A stretch of 64,000 nt of DNA from Callaeas wilsoni. Its lineage: Eukaryota > Chordata > Aves > Passeriformes > Callaeidae. Numbering within the stretch: position 1 is the first letter of the stretch; every line of letters starts with the position of its first letter. The stretch is taken from positions 1 through 64,000 of the forward strand of contig VWPU01004420.1 in assembly GCA_013398955.1 (NCBI GenBank). Reading direction: 5' to 3'. Below are positions 12,801-25,849 of the stretch, one piece after another. A program made the translations under genes and the position numbers. The notes below the pieces were generated by a model. It saw only the letters and a program-made list of their open reading frames with translations. It did no database searches and was not told the DNA's origin.

Positions 12801-15800
12801 CTATAAAAGTATCTTTTTTTCATAAAGTGTCTTGCACGAAAGAAGCTCTTCTTATATCCCATTCAGCAAGTCATCAGTGTTCTAATTTCTCTTGAAGTTT
12901 CAATCACCAGATTAAATCATCAGTGCAAAGAATGTAGTAAAAATAAAATGTATTGTGTGTGTAAGTTGAGAACCAGTGATGCCTGGCATGTTACAGCTTT
13001 GAGTCCAGTGTTCCATAAAATTTCGTATAGATATCATTAGTTATTTCTCTGTCTCTTTTTAGTTTTTAGCGTGTTATCCTTGAGGTTACTCTGATGGAGT
13101 GTTCTCAGTAACTGTAGTTATGGCCTGTGTTTCCTGCCTGTTTGGACAATCAGGAGAGGGTGTTCTGTGGCTGGTTCAGAGCCAGATGTGCTGGTGAATG
13201 AGTGTGCATGTACTGTTCTCAGCCAAAATGGAAAAGACTTGATTTCTGCTTGTGTATTTCTTCCATGCTAGCCATGCTGATGTTAGTTTACAGCTCCTAC
13301 ATGGCTACCAGCTTTCACAAAACATGTAAGAGCTCTGGCCTGTGATGATTGGTCAACCTTGATTTTGGTTTAATAAGCCCAAAAGTTACCAGAGATGGAT
13401 ACTTACAGACAAACAATGTGCTGACAAACCTAATTTTCTCAGAAACCAGGCTAGCAAATATAATTTCAGAATACACAGTTTTGATATTTTACTCTTTCAG
13501 AATAGCTGAGAAAAGTTGCAACATATTAGCACTCAAGACTTAGAGATTTTTTGTGGTAATTTAGGAGGCCAGTACCACCATTTATATTAGCATCTCTTAA
13601 TCCCAAACCAAAGCAGTCACACCACCAAACATACCTCCAAATTAATACTGGAATCACAGTGGTTGAATTTCTGTATTCGTTACGGGGAAAGGTTCTTACG
13701 CAATTTTGACACAATTTTCTTTTCATTGTGTCAGTTCAACTCTACAGGTTTGGATAATGTTTGTGACCTATATAATTAATGTAAAAATTACAAAGATTGT
13801 TTGTGAGTCAGTATAGTCAAGATGTGGTGTCACGCTTCAGATTATGCAAGTGATGTAGCGATTCATAATGTTGCCTTGTGATCAGTGCTCTTTTCCAGCT
13901 GCTTTTAGAAGGTTCACCATTTGAAGAGGGGTAAAAGCCCTCAGCACTCTTAGTATTTATTCATGTGTGTTCACTCTCATAATTCTTACCTCACTACTGT
14001 AGCTTCTGCTGTTATTGTGTTTCTGTAAAGTCAAAGCTTAAGGAGGCATGAAATTCACATATGACTTCTAGCTAGAGCTCTGGTCTAATTGAGAAGTCCT
14101 AGACATTGAAGTCCATTGATTTGAGCTTGTCTGTATTGGATGCCTTAATCACATCCCCCTTCAATATTCCATGGAAATATTTTTAGCAGAGTGATAGCTG
14201 GGGGTTTTCAAACTCATATTCAACTGATAAATTAAATACAGAGTTAGAAATGACCTTCAGGTAGTCCTCTGTTTTGGAAGACATGTATAATTTCCACTTC
14301 CATGTGGTTACATGTGCAGTAATTTATCTAATGTAGCATCTTGAGGCTAGTTTGTAACAGCTATTTCTTATCTGGACATTTACAACTACTGGTGTGTATT
14401 TAGGGTTTAGAAATGTGTCTAGCCATCTCATGATCCTGGTTTGGACTTGAATGCTTTCTGAAGTACTGCATAGAGTCTGACTCCATCCAGTGCAACACTG
14501 ACTTTGAAGCAGTAAATCCTTAAATTTTGGTCTTTGGCAATGACCAAGCAATTCTAGTCTAGTCTTCCCAACTGTCTTAGATACTTGGAATTACTTTTCA
14601 AAACCTTTAAATGAAAATTATCTTTTCTCGCATTTCCGAGTACTCACTGTGGTTTCCACTTGGAGAAATTACGCTAGAAATGACAACTGTTCACTATGCA
14701 GGAGAAAATACAGTGCTGTATTGAATGAAGAAACCCATATTTCAGTGCTTCAATTGAGAAAGTACAGAGAAAGCAGCATCGGCAGACTGTGGAGGAGGGT
14801 TTGACAGTAATTCACAAGGGGTGTGTGCATTACTTTTCCTGTGAGGAAGGTGGAAATTCACCCGAGTGGATGATGTGCTTTTTTTCATTCAGCTTTAGCA
14901 AACCCCTTGGGAAACCTGACAGGGGGAGTACTCAGAGGCCTGAGAAGCTGCAGGCGTTTGGTTTCTGGATGCTCCAGCTAGTGGTGGCATTTCTGCCTGC
15001 TTTGGGCAGCAGAGTGCAATAGTTTAATCCAGAAGAATTTACCTCACATTTCAGGAATTTTTATACATTCTGATAGTTGTATTGGGATAGAATTGAATCT
15101 GCTTGATTCAAACCTATTCTCATTTACCTGCAGATGATAAGGGCAAGATTTGTATGGCACAAACAGTAACTGAAAAGCTGTGTTCCTTAACACTTTGCTC
15201 TTTTCTTAGCTGGAACTAGCTAACATTCATGTGACCATAAGGGAAAACAGTTCAGGAAACTCATCTGGCTGAAAATTCACCTTGTTTTGGTTTTTTTATA
15301 TATTCTTTTTTGCGATATATATTTGTATAAAACTGTTCTGGAACTGGACACTGATACTCCACACAGGTGCATTTATGTTGTTTCTTGCTGGTTTCTTGCC
15401 TTTGCCGCCCTACTTATATATGTTTTTGTAATGCAAATATATGAAGCTGTATTAAGTCTTTCTGCCTTTTTCCACGTATTTTGACGTGTATAAAATACAT
15501 ACTGCAATACAGGAATTCTTATTGTAAAAAAAGAAAGGAAAAAGGGAAACTTGGCAATTGCTAACTTTTCCTAAGAATCTAAAAATCATTAGATCTTTCA
15601 AGCTGGCATTCCAGATAATAGAGGGAAATATTTGTAATGAAGTTCCAGAAACATTTTTTCACTGAGATTATTCACTTAAAAGCTTATGTACTATTGTTAG
15701 TTCTGGCTAATATGTGATCCAACTGCAGGTGTTTCAAATTTTAAAACTCTCTATCGCCAAATAGCACCAAAAATTAATGTTGAGAATACTCTGTTGCCAT

Positions 15801-18800
15801 GGTGATTTCTTGGTTAGAAGACTGCCAAGTAACTATAAAGTGAAACCAATGCTTTTGATGTGCCCTAAGACGAGGAAGGGAAAGAAGATCAGTGAGAAGT
15901 GAAACATTACTGAGTTCCATGGGTTTTTTGTAGGTATTGGAGAGACCTCGAATATTCAACTTAAACATATTTCACTTTCTTTTTATTGTTTGGTTTGGGT
16001 TTTTTAAAGCTGGATTTCTTGCTTTGACAGTTGTTGATGTGTAATTTAAGCAGTTTGTAAAAATCTGTAAAAAAGGCCGCTGTACAAAACACAAGTGATT
16101 TTGGTGTGTTTTTAATGACTTCTTCCCTTTCTACTTTAGGAGCAGTGTTTAAACTTGAGGGAATTAAAAAGTAAATCTCTTACCGCAGTAAAATATAAAA
16201 GCTATTGTGTACCTACAGACATATATAAATAATTTTTTCCTTTTGCTTTGATCCATTTTGATCTCAATAGATCAGGCTCTCATTTCAAACTCTTAGGGCT
16301 CTCTTGCCATGAAAGGAATGTATGAGGACTGAAGTATATTCTGTACCTGCAATTTCATTTTTTCCTGTCATTCATTCACTAGACCCTGGTATATGATCAT
16401 TTGTCAATAGCAATATGATAGGCTGTATTTAAAATAGACTCTTCCTGGGACAGAATTAACAGCCTTGGTTCTTAATGTTCTGTCCTTGTTATCCCACTCT
16501 CACATGTGACCTTCATGTCAGATACATCTTGTTAGCCTAGAGAGTACAGGAAGAAACTGAAATGGAAAAGCAAGCTCAGAACTACCCTCTTTTTTTTTTT
16601 CTGGGCATCAAGTGGTAGAAAAGACATAAGAAACCTTATATTGTACAGTGAATTTGAATGCATCTACATAAAACTACTGAACACCGCTTTAGAAACATCA
16701 TCTTAAAATTGTAAAAGAAATATTTTTGCAGTTACGTCTGCAAAATTCTCTTGTTGAAGACAATTTTCATATAAGGAGAGGCTTTACTATGTTGAGGGAG
16801 AGGCTGGAGGCCTCTGTTTAATGGCTGTGTGTTTGTTCAACATTATGGATATTTCACAATGTTATAAACTCTTACAGTTAGGTTTTTTTTCACTAGATGA
16901 GGTTAGATGCAGTGTCCTTCCTTGAAGAGAACAGAATGATTTGTCTTTTCTGGTTGCTTGTACCAGAACTAGGACTAGACTGTACTGGCATAAAGCAGAA
17001 GTGGATGAAGAAATTCTGATCTGTCTAGTGCTGATTGTTTAAGGATTTAATAATTTAAGTGCATTATTGGGTCAGGACCAACATATTCAGTACCTCGTGG
17101 GCTGAAGCCCAAGAAGAACAGTTGTATGTGCTTCAGACTTCTCTGAGGAAAAGGACATGTCCGTCAGTTTATTGGCTTTCATGCATTTTGAATAGCTGGG
17201 GCTGACTGTGTAAGTTAACTTCTATTAACTTTAAGTTAAGAAGAATTTAAGACATTCTAGGTCCTTCAGGTATTTTCATATTAGTATTAGCTTTTGTACA
17301 TGGTAATGTAAAAAATCGCTTTTCCTTCACAGTTGTTCTAGTATTTCAGTGTTTTTTTGGAAAAAATGCATTCAAACGACTCATAGGCAGAAACATATTA
17401 GTGCTTTTCTTAATCTATTGGATTTTTTTTAGTAGTGGTTTGGTTTTGGAGGTTTTTTTGTCAAGCACGGTTGATACTATAGTTCAGAGTAGACACGTAC
17501 CTTTCTTGATACATCTACGAATCTTTAGTCACACTTTCCTTTATTTTTTTGTAATTGGCCGAACACTAGCTTAGTTTGGAGTCATGTTGCTTGTACAGAC
17601 CTCAAAACAAGTTTCAGAAGTGGCCAAGTATAACATTTTATTCTAATGTAATGTTTGTTTGAGAACTTTGCTGCTGTTGTCTTAAAAATGTGAAGGCAAA
17701 TATCTTTGACTAGTCACGTGAATTTGAATGTATAATTGTACCTACACTGTCATTTTATCCACATTCCTTAGTATGTTTTTCTTGCCATCTCTAATCTGAG
17801 GACTGTTTTATAGTAATAGAGTTTCGGAACCTAAACCAGACTTCTTGATGTTGTTTTATCTAAAAATGCCTTACGTTTCACTTAAAGAAACTTGAAAATT
17901 TTCAAACAAGTTTTTTTGGAACAGCTTAATTATGTGGGAGGCTCTTAAAATAACTTTCTATTCTATTGCACATGTGTTTTGTCTTGTATTATGTATAATG
18001 ACCATGTCCCATTAATTTAAAAGGGATAATGTCTGTGATCAGAAGCCCTTTCCAGATGGTCTGACACTGGAAAGCAACAAGGAACTGGTTCAGCCCTTCC
18101 AAGACTTTTGTTAGTTGAAATTAGTTTGTAGCTATGAGTGAAATACCAGTGTCCAAACAGAATTTTTTCATGAAAAAAGAACAAAAAAACCTAGAGAAGA
18201 CTTAGAGATCAAAGGTGCAATTAAGTAATCCTGGGTGAGTTTCTTTCTGGGCATGAGAAGGGCTTGGATATACTAAGGATTGGGAAGGTCTGATTGGACT
18301 ACCACACAAAAAGACAAATCTCTGGGAATGGCTATTAACCCTTTGGAGCCAGATACAACTTGGAATAGCAAGGCAAAGAAGGTGAAGCTATTAGTTTCTC
18401 CCTTTCTCAGCTGTGAATTCTGGGTTAAATACAGTTCTTGTGATGTCTTTAAACACATATTTGTTATTTATTATTCGCTAGAAATCACCCTGTTGGTTTG
18501 ATATGTACCCTCTGGTGCCTTTGTACTATGTCAGCCCCATTCAAGTCAGGGCTGTTTTCATTGCCAGATGAGTACCGGCAGCGTTGTGCCAAGTATCACT
18601 TTAATGTAGGCTGTGCTGAAGCCAGCAATTCCTGTTATAATCTCCCTCAGTAGTGTGCACTCCTTGGAAAAGGTGAATTGCAGGAGAGTTTCTAGTTCTT
18701 GTTTTGCTTGTCATCTGCTGATCCCCTGCTGTGCTCTTTGACCTTTCTTGAAAGGGCAGCAGCAGCTACCATCTGCCTATGGCTTGAAATGGTTTGCATG

Positions 18801-21800
18801 CAGCTGGCTGATACATGTCACACTTGTGGCAGTGCTTACTGCAGGTGGCAAGCTGTTGGGTTGATAGATGCTTCTCTCTGTGGAATACCATCAGTCGTGG
18901 AATTTTGGATTTCATCTTTGTTTAGCATCAGTAGTAATATAAATACATTATTCTGTGAAAAGGCACAGTGCCAAATGGATGATTTTTGTTCATAACCATA
19001 GCTTTTAAAATATGCTTATGTGCATTCATGCTAGTATATGTTACTACCTAGGCTAGTTTTCAAAAGTGAGTTCATTCCTTTTATGATTTCTTCTGTATTT
19101 AATAATTGATACGTAATCTATATCTACTCTTACTTTGATATCCATTATTAATAATTTGTGAACACAGACATTTGGTAGTATTAATGAATAGGAATGGCTT
19201 AATTGTCTCATAAATAGCGTTTCCCAACAAAATAAAGTGTCTTCAACAAAGGAAAGCGTCTCTTGTTCTTTGTTCAAAGAAGTCCTTGAAGTGGTTATTT
19301 CCACATACAGTTGCAGACTTCCTTAATTTCCAGGAATCCTAGATTTTATTGATAGAAGAACTTGTTTGGTTTGTGTTTTCCTTGTTTATAATTATTCTTT
19401 TGTGCTTACTGTGACTGCTGAGCAGATTAAAAATCCTTATTGCCTTGTCTTAAAGCATAGTTAAATCTGATCCTGACTTACACTGCAGCCTTTTTATGTT
19501 TCAGTGCAAAGACTTCTTTACTTACTGTCTTTCCTTGAACTACTTATAAAAAAGTCTTATTATGAATAAATATTTGTTATTATTTTTTGAAAGTCATGCC
19601 TATTCTTAGTGGGGTTTTTTTGGTTTTGTTTGATTTTGTTGGCTCTTTTTTTTCTACTGATGGCAAAGTTGCCTCTCTCACTTTGTACTACAAGAGACCA
19701 GGGGCTGCCCTGGTGGTCTAAGTCCCATTGTTTCAGGCACACTAAATCTGAAGCTAAATTTTTTGATTTGTTTCCCAAAGAGCTGACTGCTTTCTTGAGA
19801 GCGTTATGAGTACTTCCAAGAACAGAGTTGATGCATACTGTCCCGTGTGAAAGAAGTGACTGAATTACATAAACTGATATTCCTAGTCTGCCAAAGAGCG
19901 AATACCTTCCCTCATTCCTGCTGTCATGTCTATACAGCCTTCATTGGCTGGCAGCAGAGGAGGCTGAAGTTTGGCTCTTGTAGGCCCTGGAAACATGCTG
20001 TGTGTGCATTAATATTTCTATTAAAAAATACATGACAAAATATTTCTGAGAGAAAGTTAAATATACTTCATGTTTGCATACACAGTAACTAATATGTAAA
20101 GTATGAGTTACTTAAGTTCCAGTATGTTTCTAGCTTATGGATGTTTTTAGTGGTTATTAAAAAAAAAATAGAGAATAAAAAACCCGAACTCAAAGCAACC
20201 TCCCCTCCCCAGACTTTCTAAGAGGGCATACTTCCTTTGCATCTGACATTCCAAACTCATTGAATGTACATAGTATCAAAGAGGTTGTCTTGAGGTGTTC
20301 AACCAGAAGCTGCATTGTTTTCTTTCTTCCCTTTAGAAGATGTACTATAGGGACCTGTGACACCTCATTCAGTGTCTTACAAAAAAGAAATATCTGCATG
20401 CCTTGATGGCAAATGGTAATGTTCCGGATTTCTTCCTTAGCATGTTAAAGACATGAGCAGTGCTGCTGTGTAGCAGAAACTTGGCACTCTGTGCTTTTTG
20501 GCATGTGATTTCTGCTGTTAACTGAAGTAGAGATGCTTTTGTAGGTAGACCTGTGTGTACAGTTCCTTTTACTAGGGTAACTAAGGTAAGTACTGACCTT
20601 TGCTGTAACAATTTTTGGAACAGGAGACCACTTTTAGGTCAATTGTTTTTGTCCCAAAACATTCTTTACGTTTTTACTTCTCATGGTGCAAGTGACTAAC
20701 ACTGCCCCCCGTGCAATTCCCCTCCTTTGCTTCTCAGAGGAGCAGTGTTCCACATGTTCCTTCACTTCTCTGGCAGAGGTAATGCTGACAATCAGCATGT
20801 GCCCCCCTCTAAAAATTGTTTTGCTCTGATTCAGCCTTCAGTTAAGCCGCTACTGAATACCATTCAGGGCTTAACAACTTGCTTGGATCGGTAACCTAAG
20901 CTACAAGCATAATCAGTTGTGCAAAGTGTGTGTTCTAGTTTCCTTTTTTTAAGTATTATCTTTATGGTCTCTGCATAGGGTGTTTATGTACCAGCCAGAC
21001 TCCTCATTCACAGGTGTGAAATACTGCTCTGTGAGCTTTGAAGATTTTTTTTTCGTTCAAGCTTGATGTACGTTTATAGTACAGCTATTCCTAATGGAGC
21101 TGACTAGATGGTGCAATCAAGTCAGTCTGTCATTTTGATGTTATCTCTGAAAAATTAGAATAGAAATCTGATGTAAAGAATGGTATTGAGAAAGAGGTGC
21201 CAATTTAATTTTGACACTTACCCCACTGGATAAGTTCAAGATAAATCTGACTTTTGTCAGGAAGACTGATTTTTTGTTTGTTTGTTTGTTTTAGTATTTC
21301 ATGTTATTTTAAGTTTAACTGTTAGATACAAAATCTTAGTAGACATAGTAAGATATATATAAATATATAAGGGGGAACCTGAGTTGTAAAAAAAAGGGTC
21401 ACTATCAACTCCCTGTGTCCCTGAAATGTTCATCATTGACAAGACAACACCTGGTCTTAAGGTTTTCTGTTACGGAATTTAATTGCAAAAGATTGGAAAG
21501 AGTTCTTTGTTCATCCTATCTGTCTGATAATAATGAGAATTCTCTTTCTTTGTTATTGGGGTGAGACCAAAATATCACTGCCAAATTTTCTTTAAAACTG
21601 CCTGCTTTAAATTTGGGAACAGAGTACTGGGTAGGATGGCAAGTTGAGACAGACTGTAGTGAGTTAGAAATCACTTGGATTTTTGTTTTCAACAAAAATG
21701 ATTTTAAATATATAAAAAGAATTTTGTATATCAAATTCTGTTCCATAGTAAGTAATGTTAATTTTGAGAGTCTTTCCTTAACACTTCAAAATGTTTCATA

Positions 21801-22209
21801 ATGAAAATGCTTTCATGTATTATGCACAATGGACTTAATGTACTGCTGCTGTTTCACTGAGACAAAAATAAACCAAGTGAAGGCAAAAGGTGAGACTTCA
21901 AATCTCTAGCTCAGTATAGCTCTAAGAATAATATTAAAGTATGGCTAGTTAGGAATGTCTTGTCTTCTGTTTAGACCTCAGACGCATTTTTAGACGGTTG
22001 TTCTTCTGATGTTTATGGAAGCAGTTTGATTTTAACGGAAATCTGAATTCATTTGAAATGGGATTTGGTTAGCACGGAAATGCACTATATTTTTGAAATA
22101 GTTCTCTTTGTTGAATTAATTTCTAAAATTTAAGTCAATGTAATGAATGTATTGTATATGGAACGTAATCAAAGAAAACACTTTATAATGTCTTCCATAT
22201 TTCTCACAG
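9843..22209. other. Intron 1, distal 12.4 kb, no exon or mobile element recognised
   Basis: Long AT-rich intronic stretch up to the exon 2 acceptor. I see poly-pyrimidine and T/G-rich low-complexity patches (for example near 11640-11690, 17425-17460 and 19609-19650) and a TTTG microsatellite at 21271-21292. Frames up to 111 codons occur on both strands, but none shows a known motif or splice-site support. Conserved non-coding elements could be present but cannot be judged without an alignment. Confidence 0.5.
21271..21292. repeat. (TTTG)n microsatellite
   Basis: Four to five TTTG units in T-rich sequence, about 0.9 kb upstream of exon 2. Confidence 0.8.
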
Positions 22210-22298
22210 GTTGTGAAGATGAGAAAAGATGTGAAGAAGGCCAGAGTCCTGACTATTCGCAAACTAACCAGACACATCGGGAAATTAAAATTGAAAAA
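22210..22298 (+). CDS. SRFBP1: SRFBP1 exon 2 (internal coding exon, BUD22-family N-terminus)
   Basis: The exon follows a TTTCTCACAG acceptor and ends before a GTCAGT donor. It starts in frame (phase 0) and encodes 29 whole codons plus two bases: V-V-K-M-R-K-D-V-K-K-A-R-V-L-T, then the basic run I-R-K-L-T-R-H-I-G-K-L-K-L-K. This matches my memory of residues ~13-42 of mammalian SRFBP1, whose exon 2 also begins V-V-K-M-R-K. SRFBP1 (p49/STRAP) binds serum response factor and modulates its target genes; the related yeast Bud22 acts in small-subunit rRNA processing. The high lysine and arginine content fits a nuclear or nucleolar protein. The split lysine codon is completed by the first base of exon 3. 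The donor is weaker than consensus. The methionine exon is not in the window. Confidence 0.93.
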
Positions 22299-23260
22299 GT
22301 CAGTTTTAAATAATAGTGTTCTTTTTTGTGGTTTATAAATGAGGCAGTATTTTAATTGTTTTCACAAAAACAAAAAAATGGGAGAAAAATGTACTACATT
22401 TGAAACTTAAGGCACTAAAGTACAGAAATTCTATTTGTCTTATTTTTACATTATTTTAGACTAAAAATGCTAACTCAAAGGAGTTTCATAAAGCAGAATT
22501 GGGATGACCTTTTTAAATTGGATTTAGTGCTTTGGAAGGTAATCTGAATCAGTTACAGAACCTTTTACAGCACATCTAAAAGTGTCAGATTTCATCTGAT
22601 TTCATCTTTTTTTTAGGTTATTCTGCTGTTGAAGTTAAGTTGCACCATGTTTTCTCACTGTAGTTATCTTCAAGATTGTGTAGCAAAAAAATACTTTGGA
22701 TAGATACACAGGTCATGCTTGATTTTTACTAATTACTATTAATTAATTCTTATATAAACAGCTTAAACAATATTTTGTAGATTGTTTTTAAAGATTACTT
22801 GCCCAAAATAACTTACCATGTGTCTTATTTGAGATGGTGTGAGATAAATCTGTTACTGTGTTCATGGTGTAAATTGAGCATACTCTCACAATTTTAGTAA
22901 GTTGACAAAAATAAGAAGCAAGCCCAATGAACTTCCATATTTAAATATTACAGAGCTTAAAATATAATTATATTTGAGACACTGGTGTAACCTACTGTTG
23001 ATATGAATTGTGGTTTAGCATTTTCTAATACAGTAACATTTGTTTTTCACATTGTTCTGCTAAATCCTCAGTGTTTCCTCTGCTGGTCAGAACAGCAAAA
23101 GCTATTAGTCTATGTTCAGCTCTTTGCTAAATATTCATTTGGCAATAAGGGATTTATGCTCCATCTCCTGATTTTTTTTATTTTGCTACTTAGTATTACC
23201 AGTGAGGAAATAAAGTAACTAAACTGAGATTTTCTTAATAAAGAGAGTCTTCGTTTGCAG
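22299..23260 (+). other. SRFBP1: SRFBP1 intron 2 (962 bases)
   Basis: Bounded by GTCAGT and TTCGTTTGCAG. It is the only short intron in the window. The content is AT-rich, with no recognised mobile element or RNA gene. It interrupts a lysine codon after the second base (phase 2). Confidence 0.85.
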
Positions 23261-23333
23261 GGGTTCAGAAGACTTGAAATTGAAGAACCAAAAACGAGTT
23301 GAGAGATTAATAGAAGAAATCCATGCCATGAAG
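23261..23333 (+). CDS. SRFBP1: SRFBP1 exon 3 (internal coding exon)
   Basis: 73 bases between a TTCGTTTGCAG acceptor and a GTAATG donor. The first G completes the lysine codon begun in exon 2, and 24 codons follow: G-S-E-D-L-K-L-K-N-Q-K-R-V-E-R-L-I-E-E-I-H-A-M-K. The segment L-K-N-Q-(K/R)-R followed by R-L-(I/L)-E-E-I-H-A-M-K is diagnostic of SRFBP1. The charged, regularly spaced composition suggests a helical or coiled segment in the BUD22 domain. It ends in phase 0, so exon 4 must start with a whole codon, and it does. No substitution or frameshift suggests a pseudogene, and the intact splice sites argue against a retrocopy. Confidence 0.94.
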
Positions 23334-25844
23334 GTAATGCCATGTTTAGATATTTCCATATTAGAGGCAATTATTTTAGTAACTAAAAGCTTTATGTGTT
23401 TTCTGTGGCTGCATTACTGAAACATGAAGTATTTCCAGAGTAAGCTTAAACATTAACACAGCTAGAAAATTATGAGTATTTGCATTTGTCAAGGTGTTAA
23501 ACAATTTGAATCTTAAGCTTTCCAGGCTAAACATGAATTTGCTTAGCAGTGTGTGGTGCTCAAAATTTTTACTCTAACAGTTAAAGCACAGAACTTAAAG
23601 TTCTTGTGCTGCTCAGGAGTATGGGGAGGCATTTTATGTGTCTGACAATACCGTATTCTCATTGTCTGTTCTGCAAGTTCTAAATATCATGCCATTTGTA
23701 TTTGGTTCTGTAATAGTTTCAAATTGTAGCTGCAAGGGACTGGTTATGCTTGAGTCAGATCTTTTTTTAATTTTCAGCCTTGCTGTTAATTGATACAGTT
23801 TTTGTGTCTTATATGTTATGACATCAAGAAAGTGCTTCAGAAAGTTTATAACTTCATAATGATTTGTGCTAATCTCTCAATTTTAGTTGATACTACATAA
23901 AATTATGTTTGCTAAAATGAGTTATGGATTCCAGTTATAGGGCTTGAGCACAAGAGTCATGTATAGGCCATGACAAATGTTTTCTCACAATATGGCTGTT
24001 TTGATTGTTTCCTTGATAAATGTAGTTGATAACTATAGTGATTATATCATGCTCACTATTGGTTTGTTTTTAACATTTCTCTCTTTCCTCAACCTTGCAG
24101 AGATCTTAGTCTTCAAAAAAAGCTAATAACAGGAAGGGCTTCATTGACCAATTTAGATGTGCTCTGTGCCAGATTGATCAGGTAGAAACACAGGGGTTTT
24201 TAGCTTAATACTTCTAGTAAGAGTCTTCATAAACCAGTAAAGGGGAAAAGAAAATGGGCAGTGCTGTTCAAGCACCATGACAGTAATATTGAGGCACTCT
24301 GCATTACTGACTTGCCATTAGTCTTAAACTTGGTCTTGTATTTGCTCCTTTTTCTCTCTCTCCTTTTCTTTTTCTAATTTTTTTTTGTTTTTAATGGCAA
24401 GTATGTATGTCTCATTTTCTAAGAGAATGATTAAGTGACCAGGTGTGCTGGAGCACTGAGCTCAGAAGCCCATGTTTTATAGGCCTTTTGTAAGTGTTCT
24501 TGAGAGGATTTCTCTGCAAGATTTGTTCTGCACGCATTTACCAGGAGTCTTTGTTTTGTCCACATTGTGCTTTTCCTTCCAGAATCAGCTCATGCAGACA
24601 TTTTAAAGCCTGCCTGCACTCAGGATTATATTGGCAAAGTACATTCAAGTGTTGCTTCAGTTGGCATGACTATCTACAGGGCTTGTAAGTGGTAGCTTTA
24701 AGAGTGATTGTCAAGGGAGGATAGATTTGTAATCCAGAGAGCTGAAGGCTAATTTTGCTCTGAAGTAGTTTATAGGAAGGGAGCAGTCCTAAAAGTAAGC
24801 TGCTGAGAAGGAAAACCTCTCCCACTTCTTGGACAGATAGCTAGTAAATGCACTTGGTTATCTGAAATTTTAAGTGCTATAAATTGATTTTATTGTTAAA
24901 AACAGTGCACTTTTATATTAATATTTTAATAGAAAAAAAGTTGGGTTACTTGAAGATTTTTAGTCTTTAAAAATGCACAAGTCAACACTTACTAGCTCTA
25001 TAGTGTGTTTGTTTCTTAGGTGAAAGAAAAATTCCTGTTTCTTATGAACCACAACCTAAAAGGTACTAGTTGCTTATGTATTTTTTCAACCACTGTTGAT
25101 TTGTAGACTAACAGAAATTTTTAGAGTTGGCATAGAAATATTCCTTATTCAGCATGGAAAAAATAAAAAAGACAGCTTTCACACAAACTGGTAATGTTCT
25201 TTCAGATGCATGGAAGATTTTATATTGGCGAAACCTCACTCCCAGCAACCTTTTGTCCTAAGTTATCATAAGATACGTAAAAAACACCTTCACATAACTC
25301 AAATTATGAATTTGAGAATTTTAAGGAAAGATTGGACATAATAGAAATGAAAGTGATCTATAAAGTTGCAGTTTAAAGCAGGTTTGAGTTATTCTAGATT
25401 ATTTTAGCAGTTTTGGTGTGTAGATCTCAAACACATGACAGAGGAAATTCAAAATCCTTTCAGTGTGCAGGATATAGCAATTTTTCATATTCTGTTAACA
25501 CCAAGAAGTTGTCCATGAACTTCTCCTCACTTGTTTTATATAAGAAAAAGTGTCTGTTTTCTCCCTTACTGAATGATTAGTGATTCAGGAGGAGCTGGAA
25601 ACTGCAAAGAGCAGTTCACTGGAAAAGACAAAAAATCTACAAAATAATTACGGCATCCAAAGTGGTTTGGAGCCAGAAAGTGGATGTTACACCAGAGTCC
25701 AATAGTGTGTGTATTTTCAGGATAAAAGGTTTATTGAAGTGGTTACTTAAAACTTCTGGAAATTCTTTATTGGTTGGAGGCATGAAGGCCTTCTGTAGGT
25801 TGAAGAAAATAGTACAATTTTTTTTACAAGTTCTTCTGTGTTGC
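23334..25844. other. Intron 3, proximal part, nothing recognised
   Basis: AT-rich sequence following the exon 3 donor. Small frames (64 codons at 24494-24688, for example) are unsupported. No repeat family is recognised before the LTR at 25850. Confidence 0.5.
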
Positions 25845-25849
25845 CAAAG
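25845..25849. repeat. 5' target-site duplication CAAAG
   Basis: The pentamer directly before the LTR start is repeated exactly at 27365-27369 directly after the LTR end. Confidence 0.85.

Noticed and set aside
17420..17465. T/G-rich runs (also near 11640, 19610, 31125 and 53070) as functional G-quadruplex or telomere-like sites
   Set aside because: They are irregular GGTTTTTT-type low-complexity runs without four G-tracts of adequate length and occur throughout the introns.
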